Origin: Bacteroidota bacterium
GTDB taxonomy: Bacteria > Bacteroidota > Bacteroidia > Chitinophagales > Chitinophagaceae
NCBI GenBank assembly: GCA_947461125.1
Contig: CANHHX010000008.1
Span: forward strand, 1 to 53,872
Length of the DNA stretch: 53,872 bases
Reading direction: 5' to 3'
The position numbers and the translations under genes are program-made. This document shows, piece after piece, positions 27,672-37,358 of the stretch (position 1 is its first letter; each line of letters begins with the position of its first letter). Under the pieces are notes generated by a model. The model saw only the letters and a program-made list of their open reading frames with translations. It was not told the origin of the DNA and did no database searches.

Positions 27672-29879
27672 ATGGAAATTACAGTAGAAACCGCCCAAAA
27701 ACTTCGCCTTACAGCCGAGGAATTTGAACTCATTAAGCAAAAATTAGGTAGAACCCCCAACTTTACAGAGCTCTGTTCATTTAGTGCCATGTGGAGTGAG
27801 CATTGTAGTTATAAAAACTCAATCAAGTGGTTAAAAACATTGCCACGTGATGGTGGGAGAATGCTAGTAGCCGCTGGTGAAGAAAATGCCGGCTTGATGG
27901 ATATGGGCGGCGGCTTTGGCGTGGTATTTAAAATTGAAAGTCACAACCACCCAAGTGCACTAGAACCTTTTCAGGGTGCAGCTACCGGAGTAGGTGGTAT
28001 TCAGCGCGATATTTTTACCATGGGGGCGCGTCCTATTGCCTCACTTAATAGTTTACGATTTGGAAATTTAAATGATACCAAAACGAGACGCTTGTTAAAA
28101 GGTGTCGTGCATGGCATTGGGCATTACGGTAATTGTTTTGGTGTACCTACTGTGGGTGGTGAAGTTTATTTTGAAGATTGTTATCATACCAATCCACTTG
28201 TGAATGCCATGAGTGTGGGTATTATGAAAGCAGGCGATATGATTTCTGCAACTGCCGCGGGTATTGGCAATCCGGTATTTTTTGTAGGAAGTGCAACGGG
28301 TAAAGATGGCATTGGTGGAGCAAGTTTTGCTTCTGCCGATATAACAGCTGACAGCGTAGAAGAATTACCAGCAGTGCAAGTAGGGGATCCTTTTCAAGAG
28401 AAAAAATTATTAGAAGCTTGTCTGGAACTGATTCATACAGGATCCATTGTTGGTATGCAAGACATGGGTGCAGCCGGCATTATTTGTTCTACCGCAGAGA
28501 TGAGTGCAAAAGGTGGCGTAGGGATGCGCATTGATTTAGAAAAAGTGCCTACGCGTCAAAAAAATATGAAAGCGTGGGAATTACTTTTAAGTGAGAGCCA
28601 AGAGCGCATGTTAATTGTCGTTGAAAAAGGAAAAGAAGATGCTGTTTTAAAAATATTTGAAAAGTGGGATTTATCTGCGAGCAATATTGGTGAAGTTACC
28701 GGTGATGGCATGTTAAATTTTTATATGAATGGCTTACACGAAGCTTCGTTGCCTGCACATGAACTGGTGTTAGGTGGTGGCGCGCCGCAGTACACCAGAG
28801 ACTATACAGCGCCTGCTTATTTTTCAAAAATAGAAGCCTTTGATGTTAATAGTATTGCTGACGTTACAACTGTGCAGGAAACGGCAGAAGCGCTTTCAAC
28901 GCTACCTAACATTGCATCAAAGCGCTGGATCTATACACAGTATGATAGCATGGTGGGTGCAGCAAATGCATCAACCAATGCACCAAGTGATGCTTCTATT
29001 GTACTTGCAAAAGGAACGGGCAAAGGCCTTGCTATGACGGTAGATTGTAATAGTAAATATGTTTTTGCAGATCCTTACAAAGGAGGTATGATTGCCGTTG
29101 CAGAAGCCGCACGTAATATTGTATGTAGTGGTGGTGAGCCTATTGGTGTAACGAACTGCTTAAATTTTGGTAACCCCTACGATCCAGAAGTGTACTATCA
29201 ATTTGTTAAAGCAGTAACCGGAATGGGGGATGCTTGTCGTAAATTTAATACACCGGTTACAGGTGGTAACGTAAGTTTTTACAATCAAAGTCCGGAAGGT
29301 CCCGTGTATCCTACACCCACCATTGGTATGGTAGGAATTGTAGAGGATATGTCTGCGACTATGACCCTTAACTTTAAAAAAGAAGGGGATGTTATTGTAT
29401 TAATTGGTGCACAACAAAATGATATTGGATCATCGGAGTATTTACATAAATTAAAAAAAGTAGAATATTCCCCAGCGCCATATTTTGATTTAGACACAGA
29501 ATATAAGGTACAACAACTAGTAGCTAGTTTAATTAAAAATAAAACCATTGTAAGTGCCCACGATATTAGTGAAGGTGGCCTCGCCATCACACTTTTAGAA
29601 TCTGGATTTACCAGTCATTTAGGTTTTGAAGTGAGTGCAGCTGCGGCTGGATTTAGAACCGATGCATACTGGTTTGGAGAAGCGCAAAGCCGCGTGGTGG
29701 TGAGTTGTGGGGCCGAGCAGGTAGCCTTAGTTGAACAAGCCGCGGTAGCGGCGGGTGTGTCAGTTTCTGTCTTAGGAAAAGTAACAAGTGGTGCGGTTCA
29801 AGTAGGTGCAGAAAATTGGGGTTCTATCCAGGATTGGAAAAATAAATATGATACCGCTATTGAAAATTTAGTTCAATAA
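27672..29879 (+). CDS. purL: Phosphoribosylformylglycinamidine synthase subunit PurL (small type)
   Basis: 735 residues. It catalyses the fourth step of purine synthesis (FGAR to FGAM). The length marks the small PurL, which works with separate PurS and PurQ proteins; neither is in this window. Typical segments are MWSEHCSYKNSIKWLKTLP near 37-55, ESHNHPSALEPFQGAATGVG, GGEVYFEDCY and, in the second half, GGNVSFYNQ and SAHDISEGGLAI. hldD starts 21 bases downstream. Confidence 0.96.
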   Translation: MEITVETAQKLRLTAEEFELIKQKLGRTPNFTELCSFSAMWSEHCSYKNSIKWLKTLPRDGGRMLVAAGEENAGLMDMGGGFGVVFKIESHNHPSALEPFQGAATGVGGIQRDIFTMGARPIASLNSLRFGNLNDTKTRRLLKGVVHGIGHYGNCFGVPTVGGEVYFEDCYHTNPLVNAMSVGIMKAGDMISATAAGIGNPVFFVGSATGKDGIGGASFASADITADSVEELPAVQVGDPFQEKKLLEACLELIHTGSIVGMQDMGAAGIICSTAEMSAKGGVGMRIDLEKVPTRQKNMKAWELLLSESQERMLIVVEKGKEDAVLKIFEKWDLSASNIGEVTGDGMLNFYMNGLHEASLPAHELVLGGGAPQYTRDYTAPAYFSKIEAFDVNSIADVTTVQETAEALSTLPNIASKRWIYTQYDSMVGAANASTNAPSDASIVLAKGTGKGLAMTVDCNSKYVFADPYKGGMIAVAEAARNIVCSGGEPIGVTNCLNFGNPYDPEVYYQFVKAVTGMGDACRKFNTPVTGGNVSFYNQSPEGPVYPTPTIGMVGIVEDMSATMTLNFKKEGDVIVLIGAQQNDIGSSEYLHKLKKVEYSPAPYFDLDTEYKVQQLVASLIKNKTIVSAHDISEGGLAITLLESGFTSHLGFEVSAAAAGFRTDAYWFGEAQSRVVVSCGAEQVALVEQAAVAAGVSVSVLGKVTSGAVQVGAENWGSIQDWKNKYDTAIENLVQ

Positions 29880-29900
29880 ATTAATGATAGAGTAAGCTAT

Positions 29901-30905
29901 ATGACAATACATCCTTCAACAATCATAGTTACAGGTGCAGCAGGATTTATTGGATCATGTATGGCGGGTTTTTTAAATGCGCAAGGGTATCACCATTTGA
30001 TTTTAGTGGATGATTTTGGTGTAGAAGCAAAAAGAAAAAACTGGGAAGGAAAAATATATGATCATATTGTAGAACGATCTTCTTTGTTTGAGTGGCTTGC
30101 AAGAACAGAAACTAAAATTGATGCTTGCATCCATTTAGGGGCAAGAACGGATACCACAGAGTTTGATTATAGTGTACATGAAGCACTTAACCTAGAATAC
30201 TCTAAACAAATTTGGCAGTACTGTACTGAAAAAAATATTCCACTCATTTACGCATCATCGGCAGCAACTTATGGTGCTGGTGAAAATGGCTACAACGATG
30301 CGCACGAAGGTGTTGCAAGTTTAAAGCCATTAAATCCTTATGGGGTTAGTAAAAATGAATTTGACAAGTGGGCGCTTGCTCAAACAGAAGGGCCTGCTTA
30401 TTGGACAGGATTAAAATTCTTTAACGTATATGGCCCGGGCGAATACCATAAGGGCCGAATGGCAAGTGTTATTTTTCATGCCTTTAATCAAATCAAAGAA
30501 AGCGGAAAAGTAAAGCTCTTTAAAAGCCATAAACCGGATTATAAAGATGGGGAACAACTTCGTGATTTTATTTACGTTAAAGATGTAGTGTCGGTTATTG
30601 GATGGATGCTTGAAACAATGCAGGGCAATCATTGGGAAACTTCAAAAAATGGACTTTACAATTTAGGAACAGGGGAGGCCAGAAGTTTTATTGATTTAGT
30701 AAGGGCCACTTTTTCAGGTTTGGCATTGGAGCCCAATATCCAGTTTATAGACATGCCAATCGATATTAGGGATACCTACCAATATTTTACGGAGGCCAGC
30801 ATGGAAAAATTAAAGGCAGCTGGCTATAAAACAGGCTTTACAAGTCTAGAAGATGGAGTAAAGGATTATGTGGTCCATTACCTTCAAAAAGGCCTTATTT
30901 ATTAA
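29901..30905 (+). CDS. hldD: ADP-L-glycero-D-manno-heptose 6-epimerase
   Basis: 334 residues, extended short-chain dehydrogenase family. It converts ADP-D-glycero-D-manno-heptose to the L form for the LPS inner core. NADP-binding GAAGFIGS is at about 12-19, VDDFG follows the second strand, and the catalytic Tyr/Lys are in PYGVSKNEFDKW after SSAATYG. KFFNVYGPGEYHKGRMASV is a signature of this epimerase. It follows purL with 21 bases between. Confidence 0.92.
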   Translation: MTIHPSTIIVTGAAGFIGSCMAGFLNAQGYHHLILVDDFGVEAKRKNWEGKIYDHIVERSSLFEWLARTETKIDACIHLGARTDTTEFDYSVHEALNLEYSKQIWQYCTEKNIPLIYASSAATYGAGENGYNDAHEGVASLKPLNPYGVSKNEFDKWALAQTEGPAYWTGLKFFNVYGPGEYHKGRMASVIFHAFNQIKESGKVKLFKSHKPDYKDGEQLRDFIYVKDVVSVIGWMLETMQGNHWETSKNGLYNLGTGEARSFIDLVRATFSGLALEPNIQFIDMPIDIRDTYQYFTEASMEKLKAAGYKTGFTSLEDGVKDYVVHYLQKGLIY

Positions 30906-30940
30906 CCTGTTTATTCACATTTTCAACTATTTTTTCGATT

Positions 30941-30972
30941 CAAGACGCAAACACTTTGCGGGTCTTGTTAAT
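30941..30972 (+). terminator. Possible terminator hairpin after hldD
   Basis: CAAGAC...GCAAA pairs with TTTGC...GTCTTG with a two-base bulge (30941-30967). The following TTAATTAA is only weakly T-rich, so efficiency is doubtful. Confidence 0.45.
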
Positions 30973-31054
30973 TAATGTAGGTTTGTATGACCTCTAATAA
31001 ATTTCCCTTTTAAATCAGGTCAAAACAATCTTAACCATGTAAAAATGGAGTGCA

Positions 31055-31088
31055 CAATAGCTATGCTATTGCGCGCATTTTATTTTTA
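31055..31088 (+). terminator. Hairpin with T-rich tail immediately upstream of pyrG
   Basis: CAATAGC (31055-31061) pairs with GCTATTG (31065-31071) over a TAT loop and is followed by GCGCGCATTTTATTTTTA. The hairpin ends only about 20-40 bases before the pyrG start. It could be an upstream terminator or an attenuator in the pyrG leader. Confidence 0.45.
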
Positions 31089-31108
31089 CAACTAGATGAA
31101 TTTAATTT

Positions 31109-32728
31109 ATGGCAAAGTACATTTTTGTTACGGGCGGCGTTACAAGTAGCTTAGGAAAAGGAATTATTGCAGCTTCGCTCGCAAAATTATTGCAGTCTAG
31201 AGGACTCACAGTAACCATTCAAAAGTTTGATCCCTACATCAACGTGGATCCAGGAACTTTAAATCCGTACGAACATGGTGAGTGTTATGTAACAGAAGAT
31301 GGTGCAGAAACGGATTTGGATTTAGGACACTACGAACGTTTTTTAAACATTCATACCACGCAAGCTAATAACGTAACTACGGGCCGAATCTATCAGACCG
31401 TCATCAATAAAGAAAGAGCAGGTGATTTTTTAGGTAAAACAGTACAAGTAGTACCGCATATTACCGATGAAATCAAGCACCGTATGAAGCTCATTGGTGA
31501 AACAGGAAAGTATGATATTATTTTAACTGAAATTGGCGGTACAGTTGGTGACATTGAAAGTTTACCCTTTATCGAAGCAGTACGTCAATTGCAGTGGGAG
31601 CTTCCGGAAGAAGACGTAATGGTCGTGCACCTTACACTCATCCCATATTTACGCGCTGCCAAAGAATTAAAAACAAAGCCTACGCAACACAGTGTGAAAA
31701 TGCTGAGTGAAACGGGCGTGCATCCGGATATTATTGTGTGTAGAACAGAAGAGCCATTAAATGATGAAATAAAGAAAAAAATCGCACTATTCTGTAATGT
31801 TAAACAAGGCTCTGTTATAGAAGCCATGGACGCATCCACTATTTACGAAGTACCTATTTTAATGCTTCGTGAAAAACTCGATTTAATTTGTTTGAAAAAG
31901 TTAAATATCAATGGATATGGTGCGCCTAATTTAGATAAGTGGAATGGCTTTTTACAAAAACTAAAAAATCCAAAATCTGAAGTACGCATTGGATTGATTG
32001 GAAAATATATTGAACTACAAGATGCCTATAAATCTATTTTAGAAAGCTTTATTCATGCAGGTGCACCTAATGAGGTTAAAGTGAAAGTGGTGAATGTGCA
32101 TAGTGAGCACCTCACGCAGGAAAACGTTTCTGAAAAGTTAGAAGGGCTTGATGGTTTACTCGTAGCACCTGGTTTTGGTAACAGAGGTATTGAAGGAAAA
32201 ATTCATGCCGTGCAGTATGCAAGAGAAAATAATTTACCATTCTTTGGAATTTGTTTGGGGATGCAAATGTCTGTTATTGAGTATGCAAGAAATGTACTTG
32301 GTTTAGCGGATGCACATTCTACCGAAATGGATGCAACAACAGCGAATCCTGTTATCAATATGATGGAGGAGCAAAAGAAAATTAAAATGATGGGAGGGAC
32401 CATGCGATTAGGTGCTTATCCTTGTGAAATTACACCAGGTACACTTGCGCATAAAATTTACGGAGCTACTTCAATTACCGAGCGTCATCGTCACCGTTAT
32501 GAATTTAACAATGATTATTACGATGCATTTATAAAAGCCGGACTTGTAGCGAGTGGCAAAAATCCTGAAACAGGCCTAGTTGAAATAGTGGAGCTTCCCA
32601 ATCATCCATTCTTTATTGGTGTGCAGTATCACCCCGAATTAAAGAGTACCGCAGAAGTGCCAGCCCCTCTTTTCGTTAGCTTTTTAGCTGCTGCAAAGCA
32701 CTATCAAGCCTCAAAAGCAGTTAAATAA
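31109..32728 (+). CDS. pyrG: CTP synthase
   Basis: 539 residues. It aminates UTP to CTP with glutamine and ATP. The synthetase domain begins with FVTGGVTSSLGKGIIAASL. The glutaminase domain (about 290-539) has the nucleophile Cys in FFGICLGMQ and the His/Glu pair in GVQYHPELKS. EIGGTVGDIES is also typical. The length is normal. The upstream leader holds a hairpin with a T-rich tail. Confidence 0.97.
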   Translation: MAKYIFVTGGVTSSLGKGIIAASLAKLLQSRGLTVTIQKFDPYINVDPGTLNPYEHGECYVTEDGAETDLDLGHYERFLNIHTTQANNVTTGRIYQTVINKERAGDFLGKTVQVVPHITDEIKHRMKLIGETGKYDIILTEIGGTVGDIESLPFIEAVRQLQWELPEEDVMVVHLTLIPYLRAAKELKTKPTQHSVKMLSETGVHPDIIVCRTEEPLNDEIKKKIALFCNVKQGSVIEAMDASTIYEVPILMLREKLDLICLKKLNINGYGAPNLDKWNGFLQKLKNPKSEVRIGLIGKYIELQDAYKSILESFIHAGAPNEVKVKVVNVHSEHLTQENVSEKLEGLDGLLVAPGFGNRGIEGKIHAVQYARENNLPFFGICLGMQMSVIEYARNVLGLADAHSTEMDATTANPVINMMEEQKKIKMMGGTMRLGAYPCEITPGTLAHKIYGATSITERHRHRYEFNNDYYDAFIKAGLVASGKNPETGLVEIVELPNHPFFIGVQYHPELKSTAEVPAPLFVSFLAAAKHYQASKAVK

Positions 32729-32773
32729 CCTTAATTTTTAAAGCGCAGGTCAATGATTCTAGGTTTCAACTAG

Positions 32774-32781
32774 TACCTTTG
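32774..32781 (+). promoter_or_regulatory. Candidate -7 box (TACCTTTG) of yidC
   Basis: Identical to the -7 boxes of rpsL, fusA and rpsJ and lies 20 bases before the yidC ATG at 32801. A clear -33 element is lacking. Confidence 0.55.
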
Positions 32782-32800
32782 ACCTTCAATAAATACACGT

Positions 32801-34645
32801 ATGAAGTCTGATAAGAATTCGCTCATAGGATTTGTTTTGTTAGGGATCTTGTTTTTTTCCTATTTCTGGTATACCAATCAGCAACAAACTGCATTGGTAG
32901 CCTTCAAGAAACAACAAGAAGATTCAATTGCCAAAGCACAAGCCAAACTTGTAAAACCGCTGGATGTTGTGGCTGCTAAAATTGATTCTTTACAAAGAGA
33001 TTCAATAGCTAAAATTGCAACTGCTGGAAACTTTGCTCAGGCTGCACTTGGTAAAGACACGACTGTAACACTAGAAAATGATTTGATTCGTGTTGTGTTA
33101 ACAAACAAAGGGGGGCAAGTAAAAAATGTTACTTTAAAAAAATATACGACTTCGGATAGTGCCTCTGTTGTACTTGGTGAACAAAACCAAATGGGTTATG
33201 CAGTAAATACCGCAGATAATAAAACAGCACTAACTTCTGATTTATTTTTTACACCATCTGCGATCACTAACACACCTGATGGATCTTCTTCCATCAAATT
33301 TGTTATTGCATCAACAACTGGTACTTCAATTATTCATACCTATACGCTCCGCCCAAATTCCTATTCCTTAGATTGGGATATTGAATTGGTGGGCGCTAAC
33401 CAATTATTAACGGCTGGGGTACTTAATTTTAAATGGTTGTCAGAAACCAGCCAACTTGAAAGAACTGCTGAATATGAAAGACAGATGTCTAATATTTGTT
33501 TTTCAGAAGGGAACGAGTTTGATTATATTTCAGCTAATAATGAAAAAACATTTGAAAAGCCGGTACAATGGGTGAGTGTGGTGCAACAGTTTTTTAATAC
33601 TACGCTTATTGCAAAAAACAGTTTCAATTCGGGTGCTGTAAACTGGTCTCGATATACGGATAGCTCAAAAAAGCTTGCTAAAACAGAAACCAATTTGCAA
33701 ATCAAATTGCCACAAGCGGCAACCAGTAAAGTGGCTTTACAATTATTTTCTGGTCCTTCCGATTTTGAAATTCTAAAAAAGCAAGCCCCAGAAATGGATC
33801 GTATTGTGAATTTAGGAAGAGACATGTATTCTTTTGTGCGCCCAATTAACAAATACATTATCATGCCAGTATTCGATTTCTTTGCTGGCTTTGTCTCGAA
33901 TTATGGCTGGGTGGTATTGTTACTTACCTTATTTATTAGACTCGTTACTTCTCCTTTAACGTATAGTAGTTATTTAAGTGGCGCAAAAATGAAAGTATTA
34001 AAGCCAGAGCTGGATACTATCAAGAAAAAATTTGGGGATGATCAGCAAGGTTTTGCAATGGAGCAGATGAAATTGTTTAGAGAAGCGGGTGTAAATCCAC
34101 TCGGAGGTTGTATACCAGCACTACTCCAAATCCCTATTTTCTTTGCACTTTACAGTTTCTTTAATTCCCATATCGCGCTTCGGGGACAGGCCTTTTTATG
34201 GAGTAAAGATTTATCGAGCTATGACGTTATTGCAACACTTCCGTTTAGTGTTCCACTAGGATTTGGAGATCACATCAGTTTATTTACCATTACAGCTGTT
34301 GTAACGAGTTTCCTTATTTCTATATACAATATGAGCATGACGCCAACGCAGGATAATCCTGCATTAAAGTATATGCCTTATATTTTCCCTTTCATGCTAT
34401 TGTTTATCTTTAATAGATTGCCATCGGCATTAACATGGTATTATACAGTCTCAAACCTTGTGACCCTTGGCCTTCAATTTGTGATACAAAATTATATCAT
34501 CAATCACGATAAAATTTTAGCACAGATGGATGAAAAAAGGAAAACGCCAAAAGCAAAAAGTAAATGGCAAACTCGTTTTGAGCAAATGCAAGAGAGTCAG
34601 AAAAAAATGCAAGACTTGAAAGATAGGACGGCAAAGAAAAAATAA
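32801..34645 (+). CDS. yidC: Membrane protein insertase YidC
   Basis: 614 residues. An N-terminal membrane anchor (about 7-24) is followed by a large periplasmic domain (about 60-350), as in Gram-negative YidC. The conserved C-terminal insertase core has five membrane segments. Motifs include FVRPINKYIIMPVFDFF, SPLTYSSYLSGAKM, NPLGGCIPALLQIPIFFALY and the basic C-terminal tail. It inserts and folds inner-membrane proteins with or without SecYEG. rnpA and rpmH are not next to it. A hairpin terminator follows. Confidence 0.96.
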   Translation: MKSDKNSLIGFVLLGILFFSYFWYTNQQQTALVAFKKQQEDSIAKAQAKLVKPLDVVAAKIDSLQRDSIAKIATAGNFAQAALGKDTTVTLENDLIRVVLTNKGGQVKNVTLKKYTTSDSASVVLGEQNQMGYAVNTADNKTALTSDLFFTPSAITNTPDGSSSIKFVIASTTGTSIIHTYTLRPNSYSLDWDIELVGANQLLTAGVLNFKWLSETSQLERTAEYERQMSNICFSEGNEFDYISANNEKTFEKPVQWVSVVQQFFNTTLIAKNSFNSGAVNWSRYTDSSKKLAKTETNLQIKLPQAATSKVALQLFSGPSDFEILKKQAPEMDRIVNLGRDMYSFVRPINKYIIMPVFDFFAGFVSNYGWVVLLLTLFIRLVTSPLTYSSYLSGAKMKVLKPELDTIKKKFGDDQQGFAMEQMKLFREAGVNPLGGCIPALLQIPIFFALYSFFNSHIALRGQAFLWSKDLSSYDVIATLPFSVPLGFGDHISLFTITAVVTSFLISIYNMSMTPTQDNPALKYMPYIFPFMLLFIFNRLPSALTWYYTVSNLVTLGLQFVIQNYIINHDKILAQMDEKRKTPKAKSKWQTRFEQMQESQKKMQDLKDRTAKKK

Positions 34646-34649
34646 ATCA

Positions 34650-34681
34650 AAAGCCCTGCTGTTGTAAGTAGGGCTTTTTTT
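34650..34681 (+). terminator. Intrinsic terminator after yidC
   Basis: AAGCCCT (34651-34657) pairs with AGGGCTT (34670-34676), followed by seven T. It lies just upstream of the start at 34694. Confidence 0.88.
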
Positions 34682-34693
34682 AAATTATATCGT

Positions 34694-35332
34694 TTGAAAG
34701 TAATTGTATCTATATTGATTTGTTTTTTGTCTTTTCACTTGACATTTGCGCAGCAGCGAATAGTGGCGGAGTGTACCGTGGTGTATAAAGTAGAATCACA
34801 GGACGCGTCTGATGCCAGTATGCAGCAAAAAGCAACGAAAACCGTATATATCAAAAGTAACAATGCCCGCATAGATCTTGTGGCTCCTGCTTATTCACAA
34901 ACGACACTATTTAATAAAACAACGGCTACTGCTACTGTCCTTCGTGCTTTTGGAGATGACAAGTACATGACTCCATTAAATGGACAGCAGTGGCGAAAAG
35001 TAAATGCAGGGCTGGATAGTATTCAAATGCAAATTACTGGCGACTCAATTTCAATTTTAGACTACACTTGTAAAAAAGCGTTGTTGCAACTAAAAGATGG
35101 AACTCAGGTAATTGTATTTTTTACGCCCGCTATCATTCCTTCGGTTAGAGAATATGAGTACATGTTTAAAGATATTCCTGGATTTGTACTTGGATATGAA
35201 ATGAAAGACAAAGACGGTAGAAAAACAACCTTCAGCGCTACTCAAATTAATTTATACAATCCAGTAGCTGCATCAAGGTTTGATATACCTGCAAAAGAAT
35301 ACCGATTGATTGAAATGGAAGAATCAAAATAA
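34694..35332 (+). CDS. Secreted DUF4412/GLPGLI-like protein
   Basis: 212 residues starting at TTG 34694. No upstream or nearby ATG is in frame, and the TTG gives a proper signal peptide (KVIVSILICFLSFHLTFAQ). The rest looks like a beta-rich LolA-like barrel with TVYIKSNNARIDL, a CKKALLQL strand and a FVLGYEM segment, similar to DUF4412 or GLPGLI-type Bacteroidota proteins. The role is unknown. It follows the yidC terminator by 13 bases, so it either has its own promoter or is expressed by read-through. Confidence 0.72.
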   Translation: MKVIVSILICFLSFHLTFAQQRIVAECTVVYKVESQDASDASMQQKATKTVYIKSNNARIDLVAPAYSQTTLFNKTTATATVLRAFGDDKYMTPLNGQQWRKVNAGLDSIQMQITGDSISILDYTCKKALLQLKDGTQVIVFFTPAIIPSVREYEYMFKDIPGFVLGYEMKDKDGRKTTFSATQINLYNPVAASRFDIPAKEYRLIEMEESK

Positions 35333-35361
35333 GATAGTTGGAACTGCGCGCGGACTAGTAA

Positions 35362-35721
35362 TTAGTTGTTCGTTGGACTAGGTGTCTTGAACTTAGGCAC
35401 TTTTACTTTAAACTTGTAAGGAAATACAAATGAACTGTTTCCGTTATCAAAACGAATCATTGAATTCATTTCAGTATTGTTATTTCCCTTTAATTGAAAA
35501 CCTAAGGTTTGAATACTTTTGTATTGCATTGTTGACCTAAGGGAACTATACGACAAGCCTTTGGAATTGAGTAAGTTTAGATTTTTGAGTGTAAATTTTG
35601 TTTGCTTACCTCTTTTTTCTGTGGTTACCCCACTTAAAGTAAACGCAGCATGGCCGGTTTGCACCCCTACAAGTAGAGCTGCAGCTAGGGTTAAAGAGAG
35701 TATCAGTTTACCACGTTTCAT
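35362..35721 (-). CDS. Small hypothetical secreted protein
   Basis: 119 residues. A signal peptide with an Ala cleavage site (MKRGKLILSLTLAAALLVGV to about residue 26) precedes a basic, beta-prone region (FTLSGVTTEKRGKQTKFTLKN and later SSFVFPYKFKVKVPKFKTP). No family is recognised. It is convergent with the gene ending at 35332 and divergent from the TPR gene at 35856. Confidence 0.68.
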   Translation of the reverse strand: MKRGKLILSLTLAAALLVGVQTGHAAFTLSGVTTEKRGKQTKFTLKNLNLLNSKGLSYSSLRSTMQYKSIQTLGFQLKGNNNTEMNSMIRFDNGNSSFVFPYKFKVKVPKFKTPSPTNN

Positions 35722-35855
35722 TATTGCAAAGGTAGGTATTCTTAATTATTTCACAATTATCAAATCGTTAATACAACAGATATGTTCATAAATTGTTGTG
35801 CGGATTGTTGGAAAAGCTTGATTTTTGGTCTATTTTAGGTTAATTCCTTTCATAA

Positions 35856-37277
35856 ATGAGCCAAAATCGATACCAAGAAGACCGGGAATCCCTCAAAGAG
35901 CTGCTTCAGCAGTACCGTAATCTCAAGCTTGGCCGCCAACACCGATTTTTGGAGGAAGACTCTTTTTTACGCATCATTGACTATTTCGACGAAAAAGACA
36001 ATATAAAAGAAGCTTTGGAAGCTGTTGAAATAGGGTTGGCTCAATTCCCTTTTGCCTCGGCACTTATGATTAAAAAGGCCGATTTACTCATAGTTGATAA
36101 ACGTTATCTCGATGCGCTAGATATTTTAGAAACCTCAGAACTCTACGACAATTCCGATATTGATTTATATATTTTAAAAACGGACGCTTATTTAGCACTC
36201 GATCAACCAGAAAAAGCTGCAGAGCTTTTGGAAGCAGCAATACATAAATTTGAGGGTGATGAAAAAGTAGATCTTCTTTTTGAGCTAGCTGATGTTTACG
36301 ATGACTATGAAGCTTTCGAAAAAGTTTTTGATTGTTTAGTACTTATTTTAGAACAAGAGCCAGCCAACGAAGAAGCGCTCTATAAAATTTGTTTTTGGAC
36401 CGACTATACAGGCCGTAACGAAGAAAGCATCAAGCTGCATCAAAAAATAATTGATCAACTTCCTTATAGCGAACTTGCTTGGTTTAATTTGGCAGCGGCT
36501 TACCAAGGTTTAAAATTATACGAAAAGTCTATTGACGCCTATCAATATGCGGTAGCTATTGATGATAAATTTGACTATGCATACCGGAATATGGGCGACG
36601 CCTATTTGCGTCTTCGTAAATACAAAGAAGCGGTTGAAGTACTTGAAAAAGTAGTAGCGCTGTCAAGGCCAGAAGACGTGATATACGAAGCTATTGGTCA
36701 TTGTTATCACAAAATGGGAAAGATTGCACAAGCTAGATTTTATTATAAAAAAGCGGTTCACTTAAATCCCGACGACAGTAAACTGTATTATAAAATTGCA
36801 GTAACGTATATGCTGGAAAAACAGTGGCAGCCTGCTGTTAAGCAGCTTGAAAATGCAATGCGCATGCACCGTGCGATTACAGAATACAATTTGGCCATGG
36901 GAGAATGTAAATCTAACCTTGGAGAATTTAAAGAGGCAGTTCATTATTTTGGTGTTGTAGTAAAGCACAAACCTAAAAATGTTTCGGGATGGGAGGCACT
37001 CATCAATTGTTTGCTGACTGCAGAATATTTTGATGAAGCGCTCTTGCAAACTAAGAATGCAATTATTGCAACTGATCACAAGCCCATTTTTTTGTTTTAC
37101 CAAAGTGCTATTTTGTTTATTACAGGTAAATCAAAAGAAGGGTTGCTCATGCTAGAACAGGCCATGTTAGCTGCTCCAAAGCTGTTAAAGAAATTCATTG
37201 ATATTAGGCCTTCCATTCTTCAAAATACACAAGTGGTGGATGTTATTGCCCGTTTTAAACGTCGCAGAAAAATATAG
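35856..37277 (+). CDS. Tetratricopeptide repeat protein
   Basis: 473 residues, no signal peptide or membrane segment. Helical TPR units fill most of the chain; the clearest are around residues 205-310, such as AWFNLAAAYQGLKLYEKSI, AYRNMGDAYLRLRKYKEAV and YEAIGHCYHKMGKIAQARF. Such proteins mediate protein-protein contacts; the partner is unknown. The N-terminal YQEDRESLKELLQQYRNLK region is polar and may be a coiled coil. Confidence 0.88.
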   Translation: MSQNRYQEDRESLKELLQQYRNLKLGRQHRFLEEDSFLRIIDYFDEKDNIKEALEAVEIGLAQFPFASALMIKKADLLIVDKRYLDALDILETSELYDNSDIDLYILKTDAYLALDQPEKAAELLEAAIHKFEGDEKVDLLFELADVYDDYEAFEKVFDCLVLILEQEPANEEALYKICFWTDYTGRNEESIKLHQKIIDQLPYSELAWFNLAAAYQGLKLYEKSIDAYQYAVAIDDKFDYAYRNMGDAYLRLRKYKEAVEVLEKVVALSRPEDVIYEAIGHCYHKMGKIAQARFYYKKAVHLNPDDSKLYYKIAVTYMLEKQWQPAVKQLENAMRMHRAITEYNLAMGECKSNLGEFKEAVHYFGVVVKHKPKNVSGWEALINCLLTAEYFDEALLQTKNAIIATDHKPIFLFYQSAILFITGKSKEGLLMLEQAMLAAPKLLKKFIDIRPSILQNTQVVDVIARFKRRRKI

Positions 37278-37328
37278 TACAATCAGTCCAGCTCCTATAA
37301 TCAGTCCTAAAAAGTCATTTGTTTAACT

Positions 37329-37336
37329 TATTTTTG
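37329..37336 (+). promoter_or_regulatory. Candidate -7 box (TATTTTTG) of the phosphosulfolactate synthase gene
   Basis: Fits TANNTTTG, 22 bases before the ATG at 37359. No well-placed -33 box is visible. Confidence 0.35.
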
Positions 37337-37358
37337 CATTTTAGTTAAAATTAGAACT

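Noticed and set aside
37281-37307. Direct repeat of AATCAGTCC (37281-37289 and 37299-37307) after the TPR gene
   Set aside because: Only two copies of nine bases; no array or repeat family is evident, so not a CRISPR or a mobile element end.
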